From Paenibacillus artemisiicola (lineage in GTDB: Bacteria; Bacillota; Bacilli; Paenibacillales; Paenibacillaceae): a DNA stretch of 64,000 nt. This document shows positions 1 to 8,597 of the stretch, in pieces. The stretch spans positions 81,304 to 145,303 of the forward strand of contig NZ_JAGGDJ010000011.1 of NCBI RefSeq assembly GCF_017652985.1, in the 5' to 3' direction. Position 1 is the stretch's first letter. Every line of letters starts with the position of its first letter. The notes under the pieces are model-generated. The model saw nothing but the letters and a program-made list of their open reading frames with translations. It searched no databases and was not told the origin of the DNA. The position numbers were made by a program, and so were the translations under genes.

Positions 1-1351
1 CCGGCTCCGCCCCTTCGGGCGCCAGATGCCCGAGGAGCAGGCCGGCGATCGCGTAGTACGCCCGCGCATAGTCCGCATACCGGGCCGGCAGCAGGAGGTA
101 CGCCCGCACGGCTTCCGCCAATGCCGCCTCGTTCCCCTCCTCCAGCAGGCGTTCCAGCTGCGAGCCGATGACGCGCGGCGGCGCGGGCGGCTGCAGCTCC
201 GGCTCCCGGGGCCGCGCGTCCCCCTCGTCCGGCCGCCAGAGCAGCAGCATCCGGTCGCGGGAGCCGAGCCCGATCTGCAGCTGTCGCCGCATGGCGTCGT
301 ACGCGTCCGGCAGCGCCGTCCACGCGACCGGCCGGACGCAGCCGATCAGCGAAACGTCCAGCTGCAGCAGCCGCTCGCAGGTCCGCTGCACGGATTCCAT
401 CGTCCCGCGCGCGAAACCGACCGTCTGCGGCCAGGCCGGGTCCGCCTCGTACGCGGCATCGTCCGCGGCTCCGGCATCGTCCGCGACAGCGGCATCGTCC
501 GCGTCCTTTTCCGCGGCTGCGGCGCTTTCCGAGGCCCCATCCTTTTCCGCAGCTCCGGCAGCTTTCGCGATTCCAGCGCTTTCCGAGGCTCCGGCCTCTT
601 CCGCAGCTCCGGAGTCCGCCGCGTCCGTCCCGTCACCCGCCGCCCGCGGCTGCAGCAGGCACATGAAATGGCTCATGTCCAGGCTGACCGAGAAGAACGC
701 CAGCGGCTCGTAATACTCGGCCGCGATATTTTGGACCGCGTACAGCAGCAGCGACCGGTCGCGATAGCCCGCCGCCTCCGGCCAGTCGATCCGGCCGATG
801 AGCGGGAGCACGGGCAGTCCGCGGCGCAGCGGAACCTGCAGCTCCGCCAGCTTCCCGTCCGTCGCGGCCGGCGCCTGCCGCTCCAGCACGGCCTGCAGCC
901 AGTCGCGGTGCAGCAGGGGCATCGCCTCGCTGACGCGCCGCTTGGCCTGCAGCAGGAAGCTTTCGCTCGCCGTCTCCGCGTCCAGCGCCGCGACGGCTTT
1001 GCGGATGCTGCGCTCGATCGCTTCGTCGCCCTCGGTCTTGAGAATATAGTCGATGGAGCCCGTCCGCATCGCCGTCTGCGCGGTCTCCAGCTGATGGATG
1101 CCGGTCAGGAAAATGATTTTGCACCGCGGCCACTGCGCGACGATCCGCTTCTGCAGCTCCAGCCCCGTCATGCCGGGCATGCGCACGTCGCTCAGCACGA
1201 TGTCGATTTTGGCCCGCGCCAGCCAGTCCAGCGCTTCCTCCGGCGAGTAGGCGCGGTACAGGTCCAGCTCCAACTCTTCGATCTCCTCGATCATCTCGTA
1301 CAGTCCGTCCACCGTGAAGCGCTCGTCGTCAACGATCAATAAGCGGTACAT
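1..1351 (-). CDS. Response regulator, YesN/AraC type (C-terminus outside window)
   Basis: The reading frame starts at 1351 (MYRLLIVDDE) and stays open to the window edge, so the C-terminal part is missing. The first ~115 residues are a receiver domain: the acidic pair follows LLIV, the phospho-acceptor Asp is in KIDIVLSDVRMPG, and the conserved Lys is in IDYILKTEG. A YesN protein would end in an AraC-type helix-turn-helix, which must lie left of position 1. The start overlaps the end of the histidine-kinase gene at 1329-3110, so the two are co-transcribed and probably translationally coupled. Odd feature: a stretch of ~60 Ala/Glu/Asp/Gly-rich residues (about 440-640) sits in the middle domain. 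Identity as a response regulator is secure; the stimulus is unknown. Confidence 0.88.
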   Translation of the reverse strand, partial: MYRLLIVDDERFTVDGLYEMIEEIEELELDLYRAYSPEEALDWLARAKIDIVLSDVRMPGMTGLELQKRIVAQWPRCKIIFLTGIHQLETAQTAMRTGSIDYILKTEGDEAIERSIRKAVAALDAETASESFLLQAKRRVSEAMPLLHRDWLQAVLERQAPAATDGKLAELQVPLRRGLPVLPLIGRIDWPEAAGYRDRSLLLYAVQNIAAEYYEPLAFFSVSLDMSHFMCLLQPRAAGDGTDAADSGAAEEAGASESAGIAKAAGAAEKDGASESAAAAEKDADDAAVADDAGAADDAAYEADPAWPQTVGFARGTMESVQRTCERLLQLDVSLIGCVRPVAWTALPDAYDAMRRQLQIGLGSRDRMLLLWRPDEGDARPREPELQPPAPPRVIGSQLERLLEEGNEAALAEAVRAYLLLPARYADYARAYYAIAGLLLGHLAPEGAEP

Positions 1352-3110
1352 GGCCGCCACCTGCCTCTCTCGGAATCGTCATGGTCACTTTAAGTCCGCG
1401 GTCCGCGCCGAGCTCTAGCGTCAGCCCGCCCCCGCCGTACCGGATGATGATGCGCCGGTGGACGTTGAGCATCCCCGTATGCTCCGACGGCTCGGCCTTG
1501 TCCAGCAAGCCCGCCTGCATGGTGCGGAGCTTCTCCTCGTTCAGGTCGTCGCCGTTGTCCTCGATGATGATGTCGATCGCGCTCTCCCGCTCGCGGAACC
1601 GCACGGCGATGAGGCCGTCGCGGCGTTTGTTTTCCAAGCCGTGGTTGTACGCGTTCTCGATGATCGGCTGCACGATCAGCCGCGGCACCGGGAATTCGCG
1701 GATCGCCTCCGGCACCTCGTCGAAATCCACCGTGATCCGCTCCGAGAAGCGGATGGACTGGATCTCCGCGTACGTGCGGGCGTGCTGGACCTCGCTGCGC
1801 AGCGGCACCTCGTCGGAGCCGTCGCGCGTGATGTATTGGAAGTACTCCCCGAGATGCTTCGTAAAGTAAACGACGTTGTCGTGATCCCTCTGCTTCGCCA
1901 TGCGGTACAGGATGAAGTAGCTGTTATAGAGAAAATGCGGATTGATCTGCGACTGCAGATGCCGCAGCTCCGCGAGGCGCGCCCGGTACTGCTGCTCGTA
2001 CACCTCGTGGACCAGCACGTCGAGCCGCCGCACCATGCCGTTGAACTGGCCGTACAGGTAGCCGAATTCGTCCTGCAGCGGGTAGTGCACCTCCAGGTTG
2101 AACTGGCCTTGCTCGATGCGGCGGAAGGAGCGGACGAGCCGCTTGAGCGGCTGGTGGATGATGAGGTAGATGCTGTACGAGAACAGCAGCACCAGGATGA
2201 CGGAGACGACCGACAGCACGTAGAACCAGAACCGGTACACCTCGAGCGACGCGTTCACTTTCGCTTCGGGCACGTACATGAGCAGCGACATGTCGAGGCG
2301 CGGGGAATGGTTGGAGACGAGCAAATACGGCGTCCCTTTCCAGCTGACGGCCTGCAGCTGATTCTCCGCGGCCCCTTCGCCCTCCCGCTGAAAATCGCGC
2401 ACGAGCGCCTCGTCGACCGCCGTCTCGCCGCCGGTGATGATGAACGGCTGCTTGTTGCCGACGAGCGCCGTCCGGCCGCCTTCGTTGGTGAATTCCTGCA
2501 GCGCCGCCTCCAGCTTGGTCCGGGATACCTCCACGGCCAGCAGGAACACCGGCTTCTGCCGGCCGGACACCGCCGGATCGGGGTACGGCAGGCTGATGAA
2601 GATCCGGTCCTTCCAGACGAGAAACGGCGCCTCGAACCGGTTCGTCGACTGCGTCAGCGCCTCGAACTGCGCCTGGTCGAAATCGCCGATAATATTGTCG
2701 TTCGCGGAGACGGTCCGGTCCATCACGGGGATGAAAGCGATTGCATCTTCGACGAATTTACTGGACTTTTTGAGCAGGTCGAGCTTGCTCTTGATGCGGA
2801 GCTGGGCTTGCATCTTCTCGATTTCGGTCATGACTTCGGAGGAGGAGGTGAGCTTGAGCAAGTCGTCGTCGTTGACGTATTCCTGCAGTTGGCGGATGAC
2901 GCCGTCGAGGTCGAATTCCAGCATGTTCATATAGAGCGAGGTCCGGGAAACGAGCGAATCGGTCAGCTCTTTTTGCACGTGGCGCGAGCCGATTTCGTTC
3001 ATTCGCCAGCCGATGATGTAGAGCGGCGCGAGGGTCAGGAGGAAGGTCAGGACAAGCTTGGGCAGGATGGACAAGGAAGCCAGTCGTTTCAGGATCGTCA
3101 GCGCGGACAC
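1329..3110 (-). CDS. Sensor histidine kinase, YesM type
   Basis: A 593-residue membrane kinase. An N-terminal hydrophobic helix (about residues 18-38) is followed by a ~250-residue extracellular sensing region that looks like a Cache-type domain, a second membrane segment (VLSVVSVILVLLFSYSIYLI), a HAMP-like linker, the His_kinase motif with phospho-acceptor in QSQINPHFLYNS, and a HATPase domain with the N-box IIENAYNHGLENK and DNGDDL. This is the LytS/YesM family rather than the HisKA family. The start is GTG at 3110 with only a weak ribosome binding site, so the exact start is uncertain. It is upstream of, and overlaps by 23 nt, the YesN-type regulator. No transporter is seen upstream, so its sugar or other ligand cannot be inferred here. 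Confidence 0.9.
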   Translation of the reverse strand: MSALTILKRLASLSILPKLVLTFLLTLAPLYIIGWRMNEIGSRHVQKELTDSLVSRTSLYMNMLEFDLDGVIRQLQEYVNDDDLLKLTSSSEVMTEIEKMQAQLRIKSKLDLLKKSSKFVEDAIAFIPVMDRTVSANDNIIGDFDQAQFEALTQSTNRFEAPFLVWKDRIFISLPYPDPAVSGRQKPVFLLAVEVSRTKLEAALQEFTNEGGRTALVGNKQPFIITGGETAVDEALVRDFQREGEGAAENQLQAVSWKGTPYLLVSNHSPRLDMSLLMYVPEAKVNASLEVYRFWFYVLSVVSVILVLLFSYSIYLIIHQPLKRLVRSFRRIEQGQFNLEVHYPLQDEFGYLYGQFNGMVRRLDVLVHEVYEQQYRARLAELRHLQSQINPHFLYNSYFILYRMAKQRDHDNVVYFTKHLGEYFQYITRDGSDEVPLRSEVQHARTYAEIQSIRFSERITVDFDEVPEAIREFPVPRLIVQPIIENAYNHGLENKRRDGLIAVRFRERESAIDIIIEDNGDDLNEEKLRTMQAGLLDKAEPSEHTGMLNVHRRIIIRYGGGGLTLELGADRGLKVTMTIPREAGGGHVPLIDR

Positions 3111-3558
3111 CCCCGGGACACGGATAACTTTCCCTCACTATAGCAAAAATAGGGGGTAAATAATATGGCCGTTTCTGCCATTTCGCCCGGTATTTCGACA
3201 GCAACGGCGAGGGATGGGCGGGACGTTTCCATGGAAACGGAAAAGGGGGATTTTCGGGAAGCATACACAGGCTGACGCGTTGTCCGGCATGCTGCGGCGA
3301 TCGGTTGGATTGGAGAATTATTGCACTAACAAAAGGTTAGCTGCTTGCTATTTACCCACCCCTGTTCCATAATATGAACGTATCCTTTCATGATTGTCGT
3401 ACTGTCGTTTGAGATAGAGGCCGGCCCCCTCGCGGCGAGGGAGCTGCGTCTGCGGGCTTCGCTCGCAAAAACGAAGTTCAAGCTTCCGAAGCGGTTGCTG
3501 CTCATCTCGCCGCATTCCCGGCATCGCATCATCCCACCACTTTTTAGGAGGTCTTCCT
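3111..3558. other. Intergenic region between divergent genes
   Basis: About 450 bases between the divergently transcribed sensor kinase and the oxidoreductase gene. Its kinase-proximal part is comparatively AT-rich. A reading frame on the minus strand (3326-3532) has no good ribosome binding site and an unconvincing composition, so I do not call it a gene. Promoters for both flanking genes are expected here, but I cannot place them with confidence. Confidence 0.5.
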
Positions 3559-4575
3559 ATGCCCCTTGAACGTTCCGTTCCGCTTTCCGTCCTCGACCTG
3601 GCGCCCGTCGTGGAGGGCGGGACGCCGGCGGAGTCCTTCCGCCATACGATGGAGCTCGCGAGATTGGCCGAGCGTCTCGGCTACAACCGCTATTGGCTCG
3701 CCGAGCACCATAACATGGCCGGCATCGCCAGCTCGGCCACGTCCGTCGTCATCGGCTACGTGGCCGGCGGCACGAAGCGGATTCGCGTCGGCTCGGGCGG
3801 CATCATGCTGCCGAACCACGCCCCGCTCGTCATCGCGGAGCAATTCGGCACGCTGGAGTCGATGTACCCCGGCCGGATCGATCTCGGCCTCGGCCGCGCG
3901 CCCGGGTCCGACCAATCGACCGTGCGGGCGCTTCGCCGCGACCTGCGGACGCACGGGGAGGACTTCCCCGAGCTGCTGAGCGAGCTGCGGCATTACTTCA
4001 ACCCGCCCGAGGGCGAATACATGCCGGTCCGGGCTACGCCGGGCGAAGGACAGCAGGTGCCGATCTGGCTGCTCGGCTCGAGCGGCTTCAGCGCGAAGCT
4101 GGCCGGCGAGCTCGGCCTGCCCTTCTCGTTCGCGAGCCATTTCGCGCCGGAATACCTGATGCAGGCGATCCACCTGTACCGCAGCAGCTTCCGCCCGTCC
4201 GGCGCGCTGGAGAAGCCGTACGTCATGATCGGCGTCAACATCGTCGCGGCCGACACCGACGATGAAGCCCAGTTCCTGGCGACGTCGCAGCAGCAGCAAT
4301 TCCTCAGCTTGATCCGCGGCCGTCCCGGCAAGCTGAAGCCGCCGGTCGCCGACATGGACGCGCTGTGGCAGCCGCACGAACGCGAAGCGCTGCGGTCCAA
4401 ATTCCAGTTCGGCGTCATCGGCGCCAAAGCCGCCGTCGAGAACCGGCTGCAGGAAATCCTCCGGGACACGATGGCCGACGAGCTGATCGTCACGTCCCAG
4501 ATTTACGATCACCAAGCCCGGCTGCGCTCGTTCGAAATCATCGCCGAAGCCGGCGGACTGCAAGCCGCCGATTAA
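3559..4575 (+). CDS. LLM-class flavin-dependent oxidoreductase (bacterial-luciferase-like)
   Basis: A 338-residue TIM-barrel protein of the bacterial luciferase family: [17 protein letters not shown] at the start, then [25 protein letters not shown] and [12 protein letters not shown], which are hallmark strands and loops of the FMN-dependent group related to YwcH/YceB-type proteins. Such enzymes use reduced flavin and oxygen to oxidise an organic substrate; the substrate cannot be read from sequence. The start is fixed by AGGAGG at 3546-3551, seven bases before ATG. It is a single gene closed by the hairpin at 4587-4634. A second, distinct member of the family is at 55049-56122. Confidence 0.88.
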   Translation: MPLERSVPLSVLDLAPVVEGGTPAESFRHTMELARLAERLGYNRYWLAEHHNMAGIASSATSVVIGYVAGGTKRIRVGSGGIMLPNHAPLVIAEQFGTLESMYPGRIDLGLGRAPGSDQSTVRALRRDLRTHGEDFPELLSELRHYFNPPEGEYMPVRATPGEGQQVPIWLLGSSGFSAKLAGELGLPFSFASHFAPEYLMQAIHLYRSSFRPSGALEKPYVMIGVNIVAADTDDEAQFLATSQQQQFLSLIRGRPGKLKPPVADMDALWQPHEREALRSKFQFGVIGAKAAVENRLQEILRDTMADELIVTSQIYDHQARLRSFEIIAEAGGLQAAD

Positions 4576-4586
4576 CGCGAGACGTC

Positions 4587-4634
4587 AAAAAGCACTCCCG
4601 AACCGCCTTCATGGCCGTTCGCGGAGTGCTTTTT
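4587..4634. terminator. Bidirectional intrinsic terminator
   Basis: A 12-bp perfect stem (4587-4598 with 4623-4634) carries A-runs on the left and T-runs on the right, so it can end transcription from both the oxidoreductase gene and the convergent gene that stops at 4655. Confidence 0.9.
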
Positions 4635-4654
4635 TGTCGGCATCGCCGGCGCGG

Positions 4655-5596
4655 TCAGCTCATCAGCCGATCCAGCCCGATCGCGCTGATCAGCAGCCGT
4701 TCCTTCTTGCTGCCGAGGAGCCGCTGCGTCCAATCGACGAAGCCGCCGTCGCCGATCGTCAGCTCCCTGCCCGCGATCGTCGTCTTGACCGCGAACTGCA
4801 GCCCCGCGTAATAGCGGTGATCCGGCTTCGCTTCTCCGATCGAGACGCGGATGCCCGCGCCGTTCGCCTCGCCGTCCGCGGCGATCCGCGCCACCAGCCC
4901 TTCGGCGTCCGGATACCCGCCGCGCGCGCTCAGAACCACCTCGATATCCGCATCGAAGCGCTCGCGGAAGATCGTCCGGTAGACGTCGACGTGCTCCCAG
5001 AACGCCGGCTTCTCGAAGCCGTACGAGCCGGTGTCGCGTCCGGCGGTTACCTGGCCGAAGAGATGGAAGTGCGGCAGCATGCCCGGCGCGTTCCCGAAGA
5101 ACTGCGCGCGCACGTGCCGGTGCGTCGTGCACAGCCGCAGCCGCTCGTCCCTGCGGCGCGACCCTCCCTCGGCCCGAATCAGCTCGCACGCATGCAGCGC
5201 TAGCAAATTGGTCGCGTCCGAGACGACCTCCGTCCCCCGCAGAGCGGAGACGACGTTGTTCTGGTCGACCTCCGCGATGACCGATGCCGTTCCGAGCGGC
5301 GCGACGGGCGAGAGCTGCACCGGCGCGGCGCCGTGCCGGACCGCGATCGCCAGCAGCTCGAGTTCCAGCCGCTTCAGCGCGATCGGATCGGCCGCCGCGG
5401 GCTTCACGAAGCGGTTCTCCCGGTACCGGCGCAGCAGGTCGGCGGCGGACGAAGCCGCGGTCCGCGCGCGGAACACCTCCAGCAGCAGCGTATTCAGCTC
5501 GCTGCCGGACAATTCTTCCGCCAGCAGCCGGACGACGTCCGGCCGGCGCAGGCGGGCCCGGCTCGATTCAAGCTCCGGTTGCGATTCTTCTCCCAT
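4655..5596 (-). CDS. Class II aminoacyl-tRNA synthetase-like protein (HisRS/HisZ-like core), function unknown
   Basis: A 313-residue protein; the start at 5596 is chosen because GAGGAGG stands nine bases upstream. The C-terminal third reads YYAGLQFAVKTT, then ELTIGDGGFVDW and LLISAIGLDRLM, which follows the order of the HisRS/HisZ core (YYTG-x-F, GGGRYD, a-IGLDRL, i.e. motif 3). The middle part (RGTEVVSDATNLLALHA, then LPHFHLFGQVTAGRD) could be the motif-2 region. There is no recognisable anticodon-binding domain and the motifs are clearly diverged, so a real HisRS is unlikely; a HisZ-like regulatory or RNA/amino-acid-modifying role is possible. It follows the kinase-like gene at 5625-6692 by 28 nt and is probably co-transcribed. 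Fold assignment is by eye; function is not inferred. Confidence 0.6.
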   Translation of the reverse strand: MGEESQPELESSRARLRRPDVVRLLAEELSGSELNTLLLEVFRARTAASSAADLLRRYRENRFVKPAAADPIALKRLELELLAIAVRHGAAPVQLSPVAPLGTASVIAEVDQNNVVSALRGTEVVSDATNLLALHACELIRAEGGSRRRDERLRLCTTHRHVRAQFFGNAPGMLPHFHLFGQVTAGRDTGSYGFEKPAFWEHVDVYRTIFRERFDADIEVVLSARGGYPDAEGLVARIAADGEANGAGIRVSIGEAKPDHRYYAGLQFAVKTTIAGRELTIGDGGFVDWTQRLLGSKKERLLISAIGLDRLMS

Positions 5597-5624
5597 CGGC
5601 AAGCGCCTCCTCATCCTCTCGCGA

Positions 5625-6692
5625 TTAGTCCGCCGCATCCAGCAGCGCCGCGCACTGCGCGAAGCTGGCCAGCGTTTCCGTCCGCTGCCGGCGCAACTGC
5701 TCCGGCGACCACTTGGCGGGCAACGCCGCGTCCCGCCGAAGCGCCGCGAGATCCTTCTCGATCAGCAGCAGCATCCAAAGCGAAAACACGGCGGCGAATA
5801 ACGCATACTCCCGCTTGAATTCAGCCCCGTCCGCCGGCATGCCCCTGCGGGCCGCCTCGGAAACATAAACGTCCAACAGCCGCGACCGGACGTCCGCGTC
5901 CATCGTCTTCGGGAACACGGGATGGGACAGATCGATCAGATGGTACAAATCCCAGTAAGGGCTGTTCAGATGCGCATGCTCCCAATCGAGCACCTTCACG
6001 CCGCCCGAAGCGAGCGCGTAGTTGCCGAGATGCAGGTCGCCGTGCGACAGCACCCGCCGGGACCAGCCCGGCGCCGTGACATGGAGCGCTCCGCCTGAGC
6101 GCAGCGGCGCCGCGACCCGCTCCAGCAGGGCCGCCCCCTCCGGCAGGGCGGCGGACAACGCGGCGTGCAGCGCGTCTTCCCGGTCCAGCACGTCCGCGAG
6201 CAGCGCTTCGATCATCGGCTTCGGTCCGAGCAGCGGGGCGTCCAGCAAGCCGTCGACGGGCAGCGCGTGCCACTGCGCGATATACGGAACGAGCGCTTCG
6301 GCCGTTGCCGCATCGAAGGCGTGCGACAGCGGTCCCAGGTCCTCGAACAGGCACCAGCCGCCGGCTTCGCCATGCCCGGCCGGATCCGCGGCTCCCGCCG
6401 CGACGTCCGGGCCCGCGTGCTCCGCGTCCGGCAGCGCGTTGCCCGAGAACGCCAGCAGCTTCGGATAGATCTGCGGCAGCAGCGGGAGCACGCGGGCGTA
6501 CACCCACGCTTCCAGCCCCAGTTGGCTGTCGTTGGTGAGCGGTTTATAGATGACCCGCGCCCCCGTGCTCAGGAACAGCCGCTCCACCCGCTGCCCGTTC
6601 ATGCCCGTGTATAACGTCTCCCGTCCCGCGATCAACGCTTCGTTCAGCGTGCCGTCCGGCTTCTTGAATTCGCTTGCCGCCCATTCGCCCAT
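5625..6692 (-). CDS. Aminoglycoside phosphotransferase (APH) family protein
   Basis: A 355-residue protein with the eukaryotic-kinase-like APH fold: the catalytic Brenner motif is LSHGDLHLGNYALASG and the metal-binding motif is VKVLDWEHAHLNSPYWDL. An N-terminal segment, GARVIYKPLTNDSQLGLEAW, would hold the ATP-binding Lys. Such proteins phosphorylate antibiotics, homoserine, choline, amino sugars or other small molecules; nothing here points to a resistance enzyme. The ribosome binding site is GGAGAGGG about ten bases upstream. It forms a probable two-gene unit with the HisRS-like gene downstream. A second APH-fold gene lies at 46672-47730, with little visible similarity beyond the motifs. 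Confidence 0.82.
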   Translation of the reverse strand: MGEWAASEFKKPDGTLNEALIAGRETLYTGMNGQRVERLFLSTGARVIYKPLTNDSQLGLEAWVYARVLPLLPQIYPKLLAFSGNALPDAEHAGPDVAAGAADPAGHGEAGGWCLFEDLGPLSHAFDAATAEALVPYIAQWHALPVDGLLDAPLLGPKPMIEALLADVLDREDALHAALSAALPEGAALLERVAAPLRSGGALHVTAPGWSRRVLSHGDLHLGNYALASGGVKVLDWEHAHLNSPYWDLYHLIDLSHPVFPKTMDADVRSRLLDVYVSEAARRGMPADGAEFKREYALFAAVFSLWMLLLIEKDLAALRRDAALPAKWSPEQLRRQRTETLASFAQCAALLDAAD

Positions 6693-6742
6693 CGTCCATT
6701 CGCCCTCTCCGATAGCTTCCTTGTGCCGTCATGCCCGCCGCG

Positions 6743-8557
6743 TCAGATGACGATCGGCGAGCCGCCCGCCTGGGATCCGCCCTCCGCCGGCCGCGCGGCG
6801 CCTTCCCCGGTCTGCGCCGCGGCCGTCTCGCCCGTCTGCAGCTGGTACATTTTATAATAGCGCCCTTCCAGCGCCATCAGCTCGCGATGATTGCCGCGTT
6901 CCACGATCTCGCCGCGATGCAGCACGAGAATCTGGTCCGCCTCGCGGATCGTGGACAGCCGGTGCGCGATGACGAGCGTCGTCCGTCCGGCGCTCACGAC
7001 CTTGAGCGCCTGCTGGATCAAGCCTTCCGTCTCGCTGTCGATGTTCGCCGTCGCTTCGTCCAGGATGAGAATAGACGGATCGAACGCGAGCGCCCGCGCG
7101 AACGAGATGAGCTGCCGCTGGCCCGAGGACAGCGTGCTGCCCCGTTCCACGACCTGCTCGTCGTACCCGTTCGGCAGCTGCTCGACGAACGATGACGCGC
7201 CGACCTCGCGCAGCGCCGCCTTCACCCGCTCGAACGTGATGTCTTTATTATAAAGGCTGACGTTGAATTTGATATCGCCCGCGAACAGAAACGGATCCTG
7301 CAGCACGATGCCCATATGTTTGCGCAGCTCCTGCTTCGAGTACGTCCCGATATCCCGCCCGTCGATGGAGATGACGCCCTGCTGCGGTTCGTAGAAGCCG
7401 AGCAGCAGATTCAGGATGGAGCTCTTGCCCGAGCCGGTATGGCCGACGAGCGCCACCGTCTCGCCCTTGCGCGCCTCGAACGAAATGCCCTTCAGGACGT
7501 TCTCGCCTTCCTTGTAGGCGAACGTGACGCCGTCGAACTTCACGGCGCCCTCCGGGCGCGGCGTCCCTTCCGCTTCCTCCACGTCCTTGCCTTCGAGATC
7601 CATGATGGCGAACACCTTCTCGCCGGACACGAACGCCCGCTGCGCGTTCATGAGCTGGTCGAAGATGCCGATGATGGGGTTGAAGATCCGCCCCAGATAA
7701 TCGATGAACGCGTAAAACACCCCGAACGAGATCGACGCCGCCGTCAGCGACTCGTTCCCGAAATACCAGATGACCAGCGCCGTCAACAGCCCGCCGATCG
7801 TGCCGACGATGTTGCGCGAAGAGAGCGAGAACACCCGGAACTGCTTCACCTGGTTCGCGTACCGGTCGTGGTTGAGCGTCTCGAATTCGCGAATCGTCGT
7901 CTGCTCGCGGCGGAACGCCTGGATGACCGGCATGACGTTAATCGTCTCGTTGAACATCGCGTTCATGTCGCTCAGCCGGGCGCGCATGATCGTGATATAG
8001 ATCTTGGAATATTTCAGGTGGACGTACATGATGACGACGAACAGCGGCGGCAGCGCCAGCGTGATCAGCGCGAGCCGGGCGTCCAGCACGAACAGGGCCA
8101 CGTAGATGCCGGCGAGTTGCACGAGGCTGACGACGAACGTCGCCATGAAGCTCATGAACAGGTCGCGGATCGCTTCCGTGTCGTTCGCGATCCGCGAAAC
8201 GACCTGGCCGATCGGCGTATTGTCGAAGTACCGCACCGGAATGCGGGAGATATGCTTCATGAGGTCCATCCGCATGTTCTTAATGATGCGAAGCGCCGTC
8301 GTCTGCAGCAAATACGATTGCGAGAAATTGCAAACGCTCGCCGTCAGCAGCAGCCCCATGTACAGGGCGAGCAGCCGGAGCACGGCGGCGATGTCGTCTT
8401 TGTCCTGGGAAAGATGGTTGTCGATAATGGTCTTGGCGATGTACGGCCCGCCGAGCTCCGCGCCGACGGCGCAGCAGAGAATGAGCATGGCCGCGAGAAT
8501 GCGGTATTTGTACGCGAGGGCATAGCGTGCCAGCCTGCCCGCGGTCGTTGACTTCAT
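6743..8557 (-). CDS. bmrD: ABC exporter half-transporter, canonical subunit (YheH/BmrD type)
   Basis: A 604-residue fusion of a six-helix ABC exporter membrane domain (residues ~1-310) and a nucleotide-binding domain. Walker A is GHTGSGKSS, signature LSSGQRQLISFARAL, Walker B SILILDEATANID with the catalytic Glu intact, and the switch His is in VIAHRLST. The start has AGGAGG nine bases upstream. It lies 40 bp behind the second half-transporter (8598-10340), which has a degenerate Walker B, so the two form an asymmetric heterodimeric exporter like BmrC/BmrD of Bacillus subtilis, which pumps several drugs. Substrate here is inference. A Gly/Ala-rich tail of ~25 residues extends the C-terminus. 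Confidence 0.88.
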   Translation of the reverse strand: MKSTTAGRLARYALAYKYRILAAMLILCCAVGAELGGPYIAKTIIDNHLSQDKDDIAAVLRLLALYMGLLLTASVCNFSQSYLLQTTALRIIKNMRMDLMKHISRIPVRYFDNTPIGQVVSRIANDTEAIRDLFMSFMATFVVSLVQLAGIYVALFVLDARLALITLALPPLFVVIMYVHLKYSKIYITIMRARLSDMNAMFNETINVMPVIQAFRREQTTIREFETLNHDRYANQVKQFRVFSLSSRNIVGTIGGLLTALVIWYFGNESLTAASISFGVFYAFIDYLGRIFNPIIGIFDQLMNAQRAFVSGEKVFAIMDLEGKDVEEAEGTPRPEGAVKFDGVTFAYKEGENVLKGISFEARKGETVALVGHTGSGKSSILNLLLGFYEPQQGVISIDGRDIGTYSKQELRKHMGIVLQDPFLFAGDIKFNVSLYNKDITFERVKAALREVGASSFVEQLPNGYDEQVVERGSTLSSGQRQLISFARALAFDPSILILDEATANIDSETEGLIQQALKVVSAGRTTLVIAHRLSTIREADQILVLHRGEIVERGNHRELMALEGRYYKMYQLQTGETAAAQTGEGAARPAEGGSQAGGSPIVI

Positions 8558-8597
8558 CGTGGACGACCTCCTGTGCCTCCAAGGGCGCTTGTAATGG

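Noticed and set aside
1458..3143. A 561-codon plus-strand frame over the YesM-type kinase
   Set aside because: Antisense shadow of a gene with complete kinase motifs.
3326..3532. A 68-codon minus-strand frame
   Set aside because: No ribosome binding site, unusual composition, and it covers the promoter area of the divergent genes.
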